A DNA stretch of 64,000 bases from Serratia proteamaculans (GTDB lineage: Bacteria > Pseudomonadota > Gammaproteobacteria > Enterobacterales > Enterobacteriaceae). Under the pieces are notes generated by a model. It made no database searches, was not told where the DNA came from, and saw only the letters and a program-made list of their open reading frames with translations. This document shows positions 10,586 through 20,327 of this stretch, piece after piece. The stretch covers positions 124,001-188,000 of the forward strand of contig NZ_WBKI01000006.1 of assembly GCF_008830365.1 (NCBI RefSeq), in the 5' to 3' direction. The stretch's first letter is position 1, and each line of letters begins with the position of its first letter. Both the position numbers and the translations under genes were made by a program.

Positions 10586-10926
10586 AATTTTTCTCCAACC
10601 TTTTTATCGCAGACCTCTTTACGATAGGCCGTAAAGCACGCGTTTGTTTTATTTTTAGGCTCTTCCCGGTGTTAGAAGACGAGCTGTAGGTGGTGCTGAG
10701 GCAAAGGTTCTATCTGGATCAATATCACCGCTCGCTCATTGTTACCGGTATCATGATACCGGTAACAACCCGATCGCCGGAACCGGGTAACGGGCTAAAA
10801 TTCGCGTTCTGGGATAGAGATCAAACTTATGGGGGTAACAGGCGACAAGCTTACAGAGAGGAATGAAAACGCGCCGGACGGCGCGGTTGCAGAATTAAAA
10901 TTGCTCAAACAAAGGCTTAAAACCGA
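10586..10926. other. gntT promoter/regulatory region
   Basis: A 341-bp gap between gntR and gntT, both on the minus strand. It holds the double GntR-type palindrome (10739-10768), another partial match GAACCGGGTAACGG near 10780, and a small inverted repeat TTTACG/CGTAAA near 10617-10634. No gene is supported. Confidence 0.65.
10739..10768. promoter_or_regulatory. Double GntR operator
   Basis: A perfect 30-bp palindrome. It can be read as two 16-bp GntR boxes, TTGTTACCGGTATCAT and ATGATACCGGTAACAA, overlapping by two bases. Each differs at two positions from the E. coli-type GntR box ATGTTACCGGTAACAT (recalled). It lies between the repressor gene gntR and the gluconate permease gene, where GntR control is expected. 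Confidence 0.75.
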
Positions 10927-11922
10927 TCAGATGCTGCCACCGGGGATCACGGTGAAACCGACGTCAACCATACGTGGGCTGACCGTTTCACCCCGCAGTC
11001 GGGCCAGCAGACGTTCGGCGCCGATTTGCCCCATGCGTTCACGCGGCGTCAACACGCTCGCCAGCTTCGGCACCATCACCTGGCCGATATCGTGGCCGTG
11101 GAAGCCAGCAATTGCCATATCTTTAGGGATCGACAACCCCTGCCGCTGACACTCGAAGGTTGCCCCGATTGCCAGGTCATCGTTGGTGCAGAAAATACTG
11201 TCAATTTGCGGGTAGTCGCGCTGCGCCTGACGCAGTAACTCCCCCCCGGCGGAATAGGACGACGAACGCGCAGTCATCACGCTGTACGGCTGCAGGCCAG
11301 ATTCACGCATCGCCTGCTCGTAGCCCTGCTGTTTGATAATGGTACGCTCATCCTGACGCGCGCCAAAATACACCACGTGGCGATGGCCATGCGCAATGAT
11401 TTGCTGGGTCATCTGGCGCGCCGCTTCAAAGTTATTGAAGCCGACCGCCAGATCGATGCACGGCGAAACGCAGTCCATCAGCTCCACTACCGGGATACCC
11501 GCCACCTCGATCATCTTCATGGTGCGCGCCGTATGGTGGCGTTCAGACAGGATCAATCCATCAATATTGTAAGACAGCAGCGAGGTCAGCCGCTGTTCTT
11601 CACGCTCCGGCAAATAACCGTAGTGCGCCAGCATGGTCTGGTAATTGTGCGCATCCGTGACACTCTCAATGCCGCGCAACACTTCGGCAAACACCTGGTT
11701 GGTCAACGACGGCAGCAAGACGCCAATGGCGCGACTGGTGGAGTTGGAAAGGATATCCGGCGCACGGTTGGGAATGTAGCCCAGCTCATCAAGCGCGACG
11801 GCAATTTTTTGCTGCAAGACGGCAGAAACCTGATCGGGATTACGCAGATAACGGCTCACCGTCATCTTGGTCACGCCAACCTTGTCTGCAACATCTTGGA
11901 GTACCGGCCGTTTTTTCTTCAT
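10927..11922 (-). CDS. gntR: Gluconate operon repressor (LacI family)
   Basis: LacI/GalR-type repressor that releases DNA when gluconate binds. It is 331 residues: an N-terminal helix-turn-helix (VLQDVADKVGVTKMTVSRYL, residues 6-25), hinge, then a periplasmic-binding-like effector domain ending GFTVIPGGSI. The start MKKKRPVLQD at 11922 is chosen because the 34 in-frame codons upstream have no similarity, although its ribosome site is weak. It sits upstream of gntT and gntK on the same strand. Confidence 0.94.
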   Translation of the reverse strand: MKKKRPVLQDVADKVGVTKMTVSRYLRNPDQVSAVLQQKIAVALDELGYIPNRAPDILSNSTSRAIGVLLPSLTNQVFAEVLRGIESVTDAHNYQTMLAHYGYLPEREEQRLTSLLSYNIDGLILSERHHTARTMKMIEVAGIPVVELMDCVSPCIDLAVGFNNFEAARQMTQQIIAHGHRHVVYFGARQDERTIIKQQGYEQAMRESGLQPYSVMTARSSSYSAGGELLRQAQRDYPQIDSIFCTNDDLAIGATFECQRQGLSIPKDMAIAGFHGHDIGQVMVPKLASVLTPRERMGQIGAERLLARLRGETVSPRMVDVGFTVIPGGSI

Positions 11923-12010
11923 TATCAATGAACTGGCTAACCGTGAATGGGCGCTCATTTTAGCAAAAAAAAACCGGGGCCGATATTGTTGGTTATGGAA
12001 GGGTACAACG

Positions 12011-12037
12011 TAAAAAGGGCTCACCCCGTGAGCCCTT
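12011..12037 (-). terminator. Intrinsic terminator of yhhW
   Basis: On the minus strand a 10-bp stem AAGGGCTCAC/GTGAGCCCTT with loop GGG is followed by TTT. It lies 16 bp past the yhhW stop codon and before gntR. Confidence 0.85.
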
Positions 12038-12053
12038 GATATTTACCGCTTAA

Positions 12054-12749
12054 TCAGACTGGCGGCAGATCGAACAGTAAGATTTCACTGTCTTCATCGG
12101 CTTTAATCGACAGTGCAGTTTCATCCCACACCGCGAAAGCATCGCTGGTACCGGCCTGCTGACCGTTGACCACCACCTTACCGCGTACCACCTGAACCCA
12201 AACGCGACGCCCGGCTTCAATCGGGCATTCCGCCTGCTCGTCTTTGCTCAACGCCCAACGGGACAATGTCATGTCCTGGAACACCTTCAGCGAACCATCA
12301 CGTGCATCCGGCGACAGCACCAGTTGACGGCCCTGTGGCGCATCAAACATGCGTTGCTCATAGCGCGGCTCCAACCCAACCTGATCGGGAATGATCCAAA
12401 TCTGGTACAGGTGCAAAGGACGATCGCTGTTGCCGTTGTACTCGGAGTGGCGCACCCCGGTGCCGGCACTCATGATCTGGAATTCACCGGCCTGGATCTG
12501 TTCTTTATTACCCATGCTGTCCTGATGTTCTACCGTGCCGCTCAGCACGTAGGTCAGGATTTCCATGTCTTTATGCGGATGGGTGCCGAACCCCTGCCCT
12601 GCATCGATCATATCTTCGTTGATCACCCGCAGCGCCGAAAAGCCCATAAAATCAGGGTCGTGATAGTTGGCAAATGAGAAGGTGTGCCAGCTATCCAGCC
12701 AACCATGATTGGCATGACCACGATCTTCTGCCTTACGTAAGTAAATCAT
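12054..12749 (-). CDS. yhhW: Pirin-family protein, quercetin dioxygenase-like
   Basis: Bicupin of the pirin family; the E. coli homologue has quercetin 2,3-dioxygenase activity in vitro, with unknown physiological substrate. It is 231 residues. The N-terminal cupin holds the metal ligands in FGTHPHKDMEILTYVLSGTVEH, with GTGVRHSEYN further on. The ATG at 12749 is chosen over an upstream TTG (12755), because GGAGAG sits six bases before it and it aligns with the E. coli start. Confidence 0.92.
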   Translation of the reverse strand: MIYLRKAEDRGHANHGWLDSWHTFSFANYHDPDFMGFSALRVINEDMIDAGQGFGTHPHKDMEILTYVLSGTVEHQDSMGNKEQIQAGEFQIMSAGTGVRHSEYNGNSDRPLHLYQIWIIPDQVGLEPRYEQRMFDAPQGRQLVLSPDARDGSLKVFQDMTLSRWALSKDEQAECPIEAGRRVWVQVVRGKVVVNGQQAGTSDAFAVWDETALSIKADEDSEILLFDLPPV

Positions 12750-12900
12750 ATTCAACTCTCCTCAATGTTTTTTACAGTCTAGTCCTGACAGCAGAATATG
12801 AAAGCACAAAAAACTCTTCGCTCTGTTCAAAAAATTAGATGGAGTTTTGAAGCGATTAACAGTGGATTTGTTGAGGACTCGCAGGGGTGGAAAACAGGCA

Positions 12901-13012
12901 AAAAAAAAGCCAGCACCCGAGCTGGCTAAGTAATACTTGGAAGCAATGTGAGCAATGTCGTGCCTTCGCAGCGAGGGTACCAAAGGTTGATACTCTCCCC
13001 GGAACGCATCGC
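12901..13012 (-). ncRNA. ryhB: RyhB iron-stress small RNA
   Basis: The minus strand carries the conserved RyhB core (12939-12964, including CACATTGCTTCC), then an AGTATTACTT single-stranded segment and a terminator stem AGCCAGC/GCTGGCT followed by T9. It lies beside yhhY, exactly where E. coli has ryhB. RyhB pairs with mRNAs of iron-using proteins through Hfq when iron is scarce. The 5' end near 13012 (GCGATG) is inferred by similarity to the E. coli 5' end. The predicted length of about 112 nt is longer than the roughly 90 nt of E. coli because of an expanded 5' segment. Confidence 0.92.
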
Positions 13013-13014
13013 AA

Positions 13015-13029
13015 TAATAATCATTATCA
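13015..13029 (-). promoter_or_regulatory. Fur box at the ryhB promoter
   Basis: The minus strand reads TGATAATGATTATTA, 14 of 15 positions matching the 7-1-7 Fur motif TGATAATNATTATCA. It lies directly upstream of the predicted ryhB start, so Fur-Fe should block the promoter. Confidence 0.85.
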
Positions 13030-13137
13030 TTCGCACCTGTAAAGCGTTTTTTTAACCAATACGTAATAATATTGACTCGATACATTAAACGGATAAATTC
13101 AGAGGTTATTCAACCGGTAAGCCAAAGGAGCAGCGCA

Positions 13138-13656
13138 ATGAGCGAAATAGTGGTTCGTCACGTGGAAACGGCAGATGCCAAAGCCCTTCATCAGCTTTAC
13201 TCTCAGCCAAAGGCTTACCGTGACACACTGCATCTTCCGCTACCTTCAGTCGAGTTGTGGCACAAGCGCCTAGCCAACCTCGAACCGGGTACCCATAACC
13301 TGGTGGCCTGTATCGACGGGCAGATCGTCGGCCAGTTGGGCCTGATGCTCAATCAGCGCGTGCGTCGTCGTCACGTGGCGAGCTTTGGCATTGGTGTCGA
13401 CGATCGTCATCAGGGTAAAGGCGTCGGCAGCAGTCTGATGAAGGCGATGATCGACCTTTGTGATAATTGGGCGGCCATCGAACGCATCGAACTGACGGTG
13501 TTTACCGACAACCAGGCCGCCATTGCGCTATACCGCAAGTTCGGTTTTGAAATTGAAGGCACCAGCCGCGCCTACGCTATACGCGACGGCGAACTGGTCG
13601 ACTCCCATCACATGGCGCGTTTTCGCAGCGAACAGCAGAAAAAACCTTCATTATGA
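13138..13656 (+). CDS. yhhY: GNAT-family L-amino acid N-acetyltransferase
   Basis: Acetyl-CoA-dependent acetyltransferase. The E. coli homologue YhhY (also called AaaT) acetylates some L-amino acids. It is 172 residues with the GNAT core: FGIGVDDRHQGKGVGSSLM (acetyl-CoA loop) and the late NQAAIALYRKFGFEIEG segment. The start at 13138 has AGGAG eight bases upstream; the 22 codons before it in frame are discarded. Its stop overlaps the start of the next gene by four bases (ATGA), suggesting coupled translation. Confidence 0.93.
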   Translation: MSEIVVRHVETADAKALHQLYSQPKAYRDTLHLPLPSVELWHKRLANLEPGTHNLVACIDGQIVGQLGLMLNQRVRRRHVASFGIGVDDRHQGKGVGSSLMKAMIDLCDNWAAIERIELTVFTDNQAAIALYRKFGFEIEGTSRAYAIRDGELVDSHHMARFRSEQQKKPSL

Positions 13657-14831
13657 GTGAAAACAATAGTGGAACCGGGGCGGATAACCGCCCCTTAACC
13701 GTCAGCCGCCGCACCTTTGTGCAAACGCTGGCCTGCGTAACGGGTGCTATCGGCATCCTTTCTCCCACCACCTTCCTGGGGGCCGCGATGCCAACTTCTC
13801 CTGCCGTACGTACCGGCACCCGTAACCTGATTACCGACGTGCCCGGCCTGCGGGTCGGTGTCGCCCAGGACAGCAGGGTGCGTACCGGCACCACGGTGAT
13901 CTTGCCGGATCGCCCGGCGAACGCTGCAGTCGACGTGCGCGGCGGCGGCCCGGCAACCCGTGAAACCGATGCGCTGGGGGAAGATAACCTGGTGCAGACC
14001 ATCGATGCGTTAGTGCTGAGCGGTGGCTCGGTGTATGGCCTGGCCGCAGCCGACGGCGTGGCTGCCTGGCTGGGGCAACAAGGCAAAGGCTATGCCCTGC
14101 GCCCGGCCCCAGGCGTGCCGGTTTCCCCGATAGTGCCCACCGCCTGCCTGTATGATCTTAGTAACGCGGGCGACAAAGACTGGCAGTTGAATCCACCTTA
14201 TCGCCAACTGGGGATAGAAGCCGCGAGCAAGGCAGGCCATGATTTCCCACTCGGTACCGTGGGCGCAGGCTATGGCGCCATGACCGGCATGAGCAAGCTG
14301 AAAGGCGGACTGGGTTCGGCTTCGATCGTCGCGGCTAACGGCGCGACCGTCGGCGCTCTGGTGGCGGTCAACAGCCTGGGATCGGTGGTGGCTCCCGGCA
14401 CTCGCGCCTTCTGGGCCACACCCTATGAAATCAACGGTGAGTTTGGTAACGGCGGCCCCGCAGCGCTGGCACAACTGCACGGACAGGGGGAAGACTGGAT
14501 GCCGGAAGAGCCGACAGGCGGCAGAAAAAACACCACCCTGGCCTGCATCGCCACCGATTTGGCTTTGACCCGGGTAGAACTTAAACGCGTGGCGATCATG
14601 GCACAGGACGGCATGGCGCGTGCTATCCGCCCACTGCACAGCCCGTTCGACGGTGACGTGGTGTTTGCCCTATCCACCGGCCAACGTGAAGTCGAAGGCA
14701 GCCGAGAACTGGCGGTGCTGCAAATTGGCGCACTGGCGGCGGACACCCTGGCACGGGCGATCGCCCGTGGCGTTTACGCCGCAACCCCATGGCCCGGCGG
14801 GCAGGTCACCACCTGGAAAACCCTCGCCTGA
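13653..14831 (+). CDS. S58 (DmpA-like) aminopeptidase with a twin-arginine leader
   Basis: P1/S58-family enzyme related to L-aminopeptidase/D-esterase DmpA, which matures by cutting itself in two. It is 392 residues. Residues 18-23 (SRRTFV) followed by a hydrophobic stretch to about 45 look like a Tat signal, implying folding in the cytoplasm and export. Family features include VPGLRVGV, GGSVYGLAAADGVAAWL and the TTLACIATD segment. The likely self-cleavage point is N293-T294, giving a new N-terminal Thr nucleophile (inferred). It overlaps yhhY by four bases, an arrangement not known from E. coli. Confidence 0.85.
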   Translation: MSENNSGTGADNRPLTVSRRTFVQTLACVTGAIGILSPTTFLGAAMPTSPAVRTGTRNLITDVPGLRVGVAQDSRVRTGTTVILPDRPANAAVDVRGGGPATRETDALGEDNLVQTIDALVLSGGSVYGLAAADGVAAWLGQQGKGYALRPAPGVPVSPIVPTACLYDLSNAGDKDWQLNPPYRQLGIEAASKAGHDFPLGTVGAGYGAMTGMSKLKGGLGSASIVAANGATVGALVAVNSLGSVVAPGTRAFWATPYEINGEFGNGGPAALAQLHGQGEDWMPEEPTGGRKNTTLACIATDLALTRVELKRVAIMAQDGMARAIRPLHSPFDGDVVFALSTGQREVEGSRELAVLQIGALAADTLARAIARGVYAATPWPGGQVTTWKTLA

Positions 14832-14844
14832 CACCCACCAAGAA

Positions 14845-14878
14845 TAAAAAGGGGCGCATTGATTGCTCAAGCGCCCCT
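14845..14878 (-). terminator. Intrinsic terminator of the iolDGHE operon
   Basis: The minus strand shows AGGGGCGC-TTGA pairing with TCAA-GCGCCCCT, followed by TTTTTA, 18 bp past the iolE stop. The facing S58 gene lacks a T run on its strand, but could still use the hairpin. Confidence 0.85.
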
Positions 14879-14895
14879 CCCAGACCTCTGCCGGA

Positions 14896-15792
14896 TTAAA
14901 TGCCGGCGGTCTCTTTGATATAGCGGCGTGCCTTCACCGCATACTCAAACGGGTTGGCCAACGCCGGATCCTGCTCAGCCTCCACCACCATCCAGCCTTT
15001 GTAACCGCGCTCATCCAGCAGTTTAAATACCGGCAGGAAGTCGATCACCCCGTCCCCTGGCACGGTGAAGGTGCCTTTCTTCACGCCATCGAGGAAGCTC
15101 AGTTTGTTGGCCTTCACTTCTGCTACCACTTCGTCACGCACATCCTTCAAATGCACATGGTTGATGCGCGGCAGGTATTTTTCCAGGATCGCCATCATCG
15201 CCTGTTGGCTGCCTTCGGAGTAGTAGGCATGGCCGGTATCAAACAGCAGGTAGACGTCGTCGTTCACCATGCTCATGTAGCGGTCAATCTCGGCGGTAGT
15301 CTGAATACCGGTGCCCATATGGTGGTGCAGGCAGACCTGCATCCCCTTACCCGCGGCAATTTTAGCCAGCTCATTGTAGCCCTCGGCCACCCGCTGCCAC
15401 TCTTCATCAGTAAAATACGGCTTCTCTTCGAACACCCCTTTGCTGGTGCCCTGAATACTCTTGCTCTGCTCGGAACAGCCAATCACTTTGGCCCCCATCG
15501 CATGCAGGAAATTCATATGGTTAATAAATTCATCGATGGTTTTTTCTTTCAGGCCATCGGCGAAGAAGGTGCTGAACCAGGCGTTGCAGATCTGAATGCC
15601 GCGGATATCCAGCATCGGTTTCAGCACCACCGGATCGCGCGGGTACTTGCTGCCAACTTCACTGCCGGTGAACCCGGCCAGCGCCATTTCACTGACGCAC
15701 TGTTGGAAAGTGTTCTCTTTGCCCAGGTCGGGCATGTCGTCATTGGTCCAGCCAATCGGGGCGATGGCCAGTTTTACGTTGTCTTTATTCAT
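14896..15792 (-). CDS. iolE: Myo-inosose-2 dehydratase
   Basis: Second step of myo-inositol breakdown: dehydrates 2-keto-myo-inositol to 3D-(3,5/4)-trihydroxycyclohexane-1,2-dione. It is a 298-residue TIM-barrel protein of the AP-endonuclease-2 superfamily. [14 protein letters not shown] near the N-terminus is the IolE signature. Metal ligands are expected in [21 protein letters not shown] and VVEAEQD. The ATG at 15792 has GAGG upstream. It is last in the iolD-iolG-iolH-iolE run. Confidence 0.95.
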   Translation of the reverse strand: MNKDNVKLAIAPIGWTNDDMPDLGKENTFQQCVSEMALAGFTGSEVGSKYPRDPVVLKPMLDIRGIQICNAWFSTFFADGLKEKTIDEFINHMNFLHAMGAKVIGCSEQSKSIQGTSKGVFEEKPYFTDEEWQRVAEGYNELAKIAAGKGMQVCLHHHMGTGIQTTAEIDRYMSMVNDDVYLLFDTGHAYYSEGSQQAMMAILEKYLPRINHVHLKDVRDEVVAEVKANKLSFLDGVKKGTFTVPGDGVIDFLPVFKLLDERGYKGWMVVEAEQDPALANPFEYAVKARRYIKETAGI

Positions 15793-15850
15793 TGTCAGCC
15801 TCAATAGTCAGATCGGCCTGGCGGTGATTTTCACCCGCGCAGCCAGGAAT

Positions 15851-16735
15851 TTATTTGCCCAACAGCTCTTTTTCGATCCGCTCGCGGGTCGCTACTGCCT
15901 GGGTTTTCATTCTTTCCGGATAACCAAACAGCGAGGTGCAGATAATCGACTCACCGCCGACCTTAAAGCTGCGATTGGCAAATTCCATATCGCGCAGGGT
16001 CTGGAACAGGATGTCGAAGTCCACTTCGCCTTCGCCGATGCCCATATGCTGGTGCACAGCGGCGTCGACACCCGGTGGGTTGACGATATAACGGCAGTGT
16101 TTGGTATGGTTCATGGTGTCGGCGATCAACACATGCGAGAGATCGTCACCGGCATATTTCAGCATACCGGCCACGTCACCCTGGCCTTTGTCGTAGTAAA
16201 AGGTGTGCGGCACGCTGTAGAGGTACTTAACGTGATCGCTGCGCAACGATTTGACGATATCGGCGGTTTCGTTACTCAGTTCGCAGAAATCCCAAGGATG
16301 AGACTGGATCTCCATGCGGATACCTTCGCGCTCGATAATCGGCAACAGCTCTTCCATGGAGCGATACCACAGCTCTTCACAGATCTCCGGCTCATTGGGG
16401 TTGCCCGCCAGTTCGGTGTTGATCACCTGCACCCCCATTTCCACCGCGATTTCGATCATCCGACGCCAGTTTTTGATTGCCGCCTGACGACGATCTTCTC
16501 CCGGGCCGGACCAGCGATACACCACGATAAATGAGGAGATCTCCACGCCGGTGGCCTTCAGCGCGTTTTTGTATTCCGCCATCACTTCACGCCCGGCTTT
16601 CGGGTGCTTGTAGAACGGATTGATCTGCGGATGCGGTGACTGCTCAATATATTGATAGCCCCAGTCCGCCACCTGTTGAACCATTTTGGTGATGCCCAGG
16701 TTCCTGATGACATCAACATCAAAAGCGATCTTCAT
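15851..16735 (-). CDS. IolH-like sugar phosphate isomerase/epimerase
   Basis: A 294-residue TIM-barrel protein of the AP-endonuclease-2 superfamily, resembling the IolH proteins encoded in inositol loci. The exact reaction of IolH is not settled. Visible features: MKIAFDVDVIRNLGITKMV, the conserved metal-site-type segments EIQSHPWDF and HVLIADTMNH, and VDFDILFQTL near the C-terminus. It lies 39 bp after iolG and 58 bp before iolE on the same strand, so it belongs to the same transcript. Confidence 0.8.
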   Translation of the reverse strand: MKIAFDVDVIRNLGITKMVQQVADWGYQYIEQSPHPQINPFYKHPKAGREVMAEYKNALKATGVEISSFIVVYRWSGPGEDRRQAAIKNWRRMIEIAVEMGVQVINTELAGNPNEPEICEELWYRSMEELLPIIEREGIRMEIQSHPWDFCELSNETADIVKSLRSDHVKYLYSVPHTFYYDKGQGDVAGMLKYAGDDLSHVLIADTMNHTKHCRYIVNPPGVDAAVHQHMGIGEGEVDFDILFQTLRDMEFANRSFKVGGESIICTSLFGYPERMKTQAVATRERIEKELLGK

Positions 16736-16774
16736 GGTGATTCCTCTTTAAACATGAGTACGGCGTTCAGCACA

Positions 16775-17833
<1,059 letters not shown>

Positions 17834-17852
17834 TCATCAAGCAATGTGTTAA

Positions 17853-19793
17853 TCAGTAGTCGCGAGCCTTGTCGATGTTCTCTTGCAGCTTGCGGGCTAC
17901 GGCGACGATTTTTTCGCTGTCGGCAACCTGGGCACCGCCCACGCGCCACCAGCTGAGATATTTGTGCACCATGGTTTTTGGCAGCACTTTGATGTCCAGC
18001 AGGGTAGAAACACTTTGCAGACGCGCATCGGCCAGCGCCTCGATCAGCTGCTGTTCGGTGGTCACGCTGTAGGTTTTACAGCCGTAAGCCGCCGCCAGCA
18101 TGGCGAAATTGACCGGTACGAGCTTGCCGTCGAGTTTACCGCCCTGCGGGTTGCGGAAGCGGAATTCGGTGGTGTAGCTGTCCATGCCGTGTTCCATCTG
18201 CAGGTTGTTGATGCAGCCGTTGGTCATGTTGTCGAACAGCACCACGTTGATTTTGCAGCCTTCCTGAATCGAGGTGACCAGTTCGGAGTGCAACATCATA
18301 AAGGCACCGTCACCGACCATCGCGTACACCTCGCGCTGCGGTTCGGCCAGCTTGACCCCCAGCGCGGCATTAACCTCGTAGCCCATGCAGGAGTAGCCAT
18401 ATTCCACGTGATAACCGTGCTCGCCATGGTTCTGCCACACGCGCTGTAAATCCCCCGGCAGGCTACCGGCGGCGGCCACGATCACGTTGTCCTGCGGCAG
18501 ATGCTGATTCAGCAGTCCCAGCACCCGGCTTTGGGTCAGCAGCGAATCGGTCTTTTCGATAAATTCGGCAAACACGCTGTCTCGATCGAGATGGTCGTCG
18601 ATTTCCGGCACAAAACCTTCGCCGGTGTATTCCACCGCATAAACGCGGGCAGTTTCCTGCTGTTGCGCATGACGAGCCTCGACAACGGCATCACCCCAAC
18701 CGGCGCGGTAATCGGCCTGCGCCAACCTTGCCCCCAGGGCAGACAGTGCCTCGCGGGCATCGGCCAACACCTGCAGGCCGTCGAGCTTGCCGGCGTCAAA
18801 GGCGCTGACATTGACGTTGAGAAAATCGACGTCGGGATTCTGAAACAGCCATTTGGACGAGGTGGTGAAGTCGGTATAACGGGTGCCCACGCCAATCACC
18901 AGATCGGCCTGTCGGGCCAAGGTATTGGCGGCCAAACAGCCGGTTTCGCCAATGCCACCCAGGTTAAACGGGTGGCTGGACGGGACCGTGCCCTTGCCGG
19001 CCTGGGTTTCCACAAACGGGATCTGGAAGCGTTCGGCGAACTCGCGCAGCGCCTGACCGGCCTGTGAATATTTCACCCCGCCGCCGCACACCAGCAGCGG
19101 TTGACGCTTGGTGGTCAACAGCGCCAGCGCATCGGTCAGCATGCCTTCGGTCGCCGGGCGGCGATCCAGACGGTGCACGCGTTTCTGGAAAAAGTAGTCA
19201 GGGTAGTCATAGGCTTCGCCCTGCACGTCCTGCGGTAAACTCAGCGTCACCGCACCGGTTTCTGCCGGGTCAGTCAGCACGCGCATCGCGTTGATACAGG
19301 CGCTCATCAACTGTTCCGGTCTCACAATACGATCCCAGTACTTGCTCACTGCACGGAAAGCGTCGTTGGTGCTGATGCTGAGATCGTAAGACTGTTCAAT
19401 CTGCTGCAACACCGGGTCCGGCTGGCGCGAGGCGTAAACATCACCCGGCAGCAGCAATAAAGGAATGCGGTTGGCGGTGGCGGTCGCGGCGGCGGTGATC
19501 ATATTGGCGGCACCCGGGCCGACGGAAGAGGTGCAGGCGTAGATCTGCTGACGCAGTTTCTGCTTGGCAAAACCGGTCGCGGCGTGGGCCATACCCTGCT
19601 CATTACGCCCCTGATGCACAACCAGCTCACCGCTGTCCTGTTCCAGCGCCTGTCCCAGGCCAAGCACGTTGCCGTGGCCGAAAATAGCAAAGATGCCTTT
19701 AACGAATTTGGTTTCCACACCGTCGACCAGCAGATACTGGTTGTCGAGGAACCTGACGAGTGCCTGTGCCATGGTTAACCGGATCTTGCCCAT
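17853..19793 (-). CDS. iolD: 3D-(3,5/4)-trihydroxycyclohexane-1,2-dione hydrolase
   Basis: Thiamine-diphosphate enzyme that opens the diketone ring to 5-deoxy-D-glucuronate. It is 646 residues with the three-domain ThDP fold: an N-terminal pyrimidine-binding domain ([20 protein letters not shown]), a central domain, and a C-terminal cofactor domain with GDGAFMM...NNLQ binding Mg-ThDP. GGTGAG precedes the ATG. It is the first gene of the minus-strand iolDGHE transcript, divergent from iolC. Confidence 0.95.
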   Translation of the reverse strand: MGKIRLTMAQALVRFLDNQYLLVDGVETKFVKGIFAIFGHGNVLGLGQALEQDSGELVVHQGRNEQGMAHAATGFAKQKLRQQIYACTSSVGPGAANMITAAATATANRIPLLLLPGDVYASRQPDPVLQQIEQSYDLSISTNDAFRAVSKYWDRIVRPEQLMSACINAMRVLTDPAETGAVTLSLPQDVQGEAYDYPDYFFQKRVHRLDRRPATEGMLTDALALLTTKRQPLLVCGGGVKYSQAGQALREFAERFQIPFVETQAGKGTVPSSHPFNLGGIGETGCLAANTLARQADLVIGVGTRYTDFTTSSKWLFQNPDVDFLNVNVSAFDAGKLDGLQVLADAREALSALGARLAQADYRAGWGDAVVEARHAQQQETARVYAVEYTGEGFVPEIDDHLDRDSVFAEFIEKTDSLLTQSRVLGLLNQHLPQDNVIVAAAGSLPGDLQRVWQNHGEHGYHVEYGYSCMGYEVNAALGVKLAEPQREVYAMVGDGAFMMLHSELVTSIQEGCKINVVLFDNMTNGCINNLQMEHGMDSYTTEFRFRNPQGGKLDGKLVPVNFAMLAAAYGCKTYSVTTEQQLIEALADARLQSVSTLLDIKVLPKTMVHKYLSWWRVGGAQVADSEKIVAVARKLQENIDKARDY

Positions 19794-19997
19794 TTGCTCA
19801 CCCTTTTAGAGTAGTCACGCCCGTTCCGGCACCACCCGCATGCCGAACCTGAGAAGCTGTGTGATATCCGCCGTCTTTCAGCGCGCTGCGCTACTTAAGC
19901 CGACAACCTGAAACGTGAAGCGATTATAAACAAATATATTTTTCATAAAATCACATTACAGAAGAAACATTTCATTTTGCGATAAAGATCGCATATT

Positions 19998-20017
19998 GAT
20001 GAAAACACCGTTTCATC
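19998..20017. promoter_or_regulatory. Candidate inositol-regulator operator, iolD side
   Basis: Perfect inverted repeat GATGAAA-N6-TTTCATC. A second short palindrome, GAAACATTTC, lies at 19964-19973. Similar TTTCA/TGAAA palindromes occur before iolC, the RpiR gene, iolA and iolT, suggesting one regulator. The regulator's identity is inferred. Confidence 0.5.
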
Positions 20018-20234
20018 CATGCCTTTAGAATTCACTGACTTAGCACCTCCTGCCCCCACCGATGTCCCGGCCCATCCGCAGCCTAACTCGCTGTAACCCT
20101 TGATACCGTCGGCCTGTGGCACCCGCTATGCCCTTGCCGTTTGCCGGTGTTTTACCTTCAGGCAGGACGCGGTTTTTAGTGCTTTTCGCTGGCGTATTGG
20201 CACTGTTTTAAATGCATCACATTTTTGGGGTGTA

Positions 20235-20256
20235 AATTTCATTCAATCTTGAAATT
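20235..20256. promoter_or_regulatory. Candidate inositol-regulator operator, iolC side
   Basis: Perfect inverted repeat AATTTCA-N8-TGAAATT, 72 bp before the iolC start, followed at once by another GAAATT. It has the same half-site vocabulary as the site at 19998. Confidence 0.5.
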
Positions 20257-20327
20257 GAAATTTTTATTCCTCATACTCCAAAAATGCTTCGTAGTCGGGG
20301 TTTGGCTTAATACAGAAGGAAACGGGT

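Larger units (their letters stand above)
19794..20327. other. Divergent promoter region between iolD and iolC
   Basis: A 534-bp non-coding region between two divergent inositol operons. It contains AT-rich promoter DNA at both ends (19920-19990 and 20220-20280), each side with TTTCA/TGAAA inverted repeats. The middle (20040-20210) is GC-richer and shows nothing recognisable. Confidence 0.6.

Noticed and set aside
12762-13085. A 107-codon minus-strand frame upstream of yhhW
   Set aside because: It spans the RyhB gene and its Fur box, has no ribosome site and no protein-like composition.
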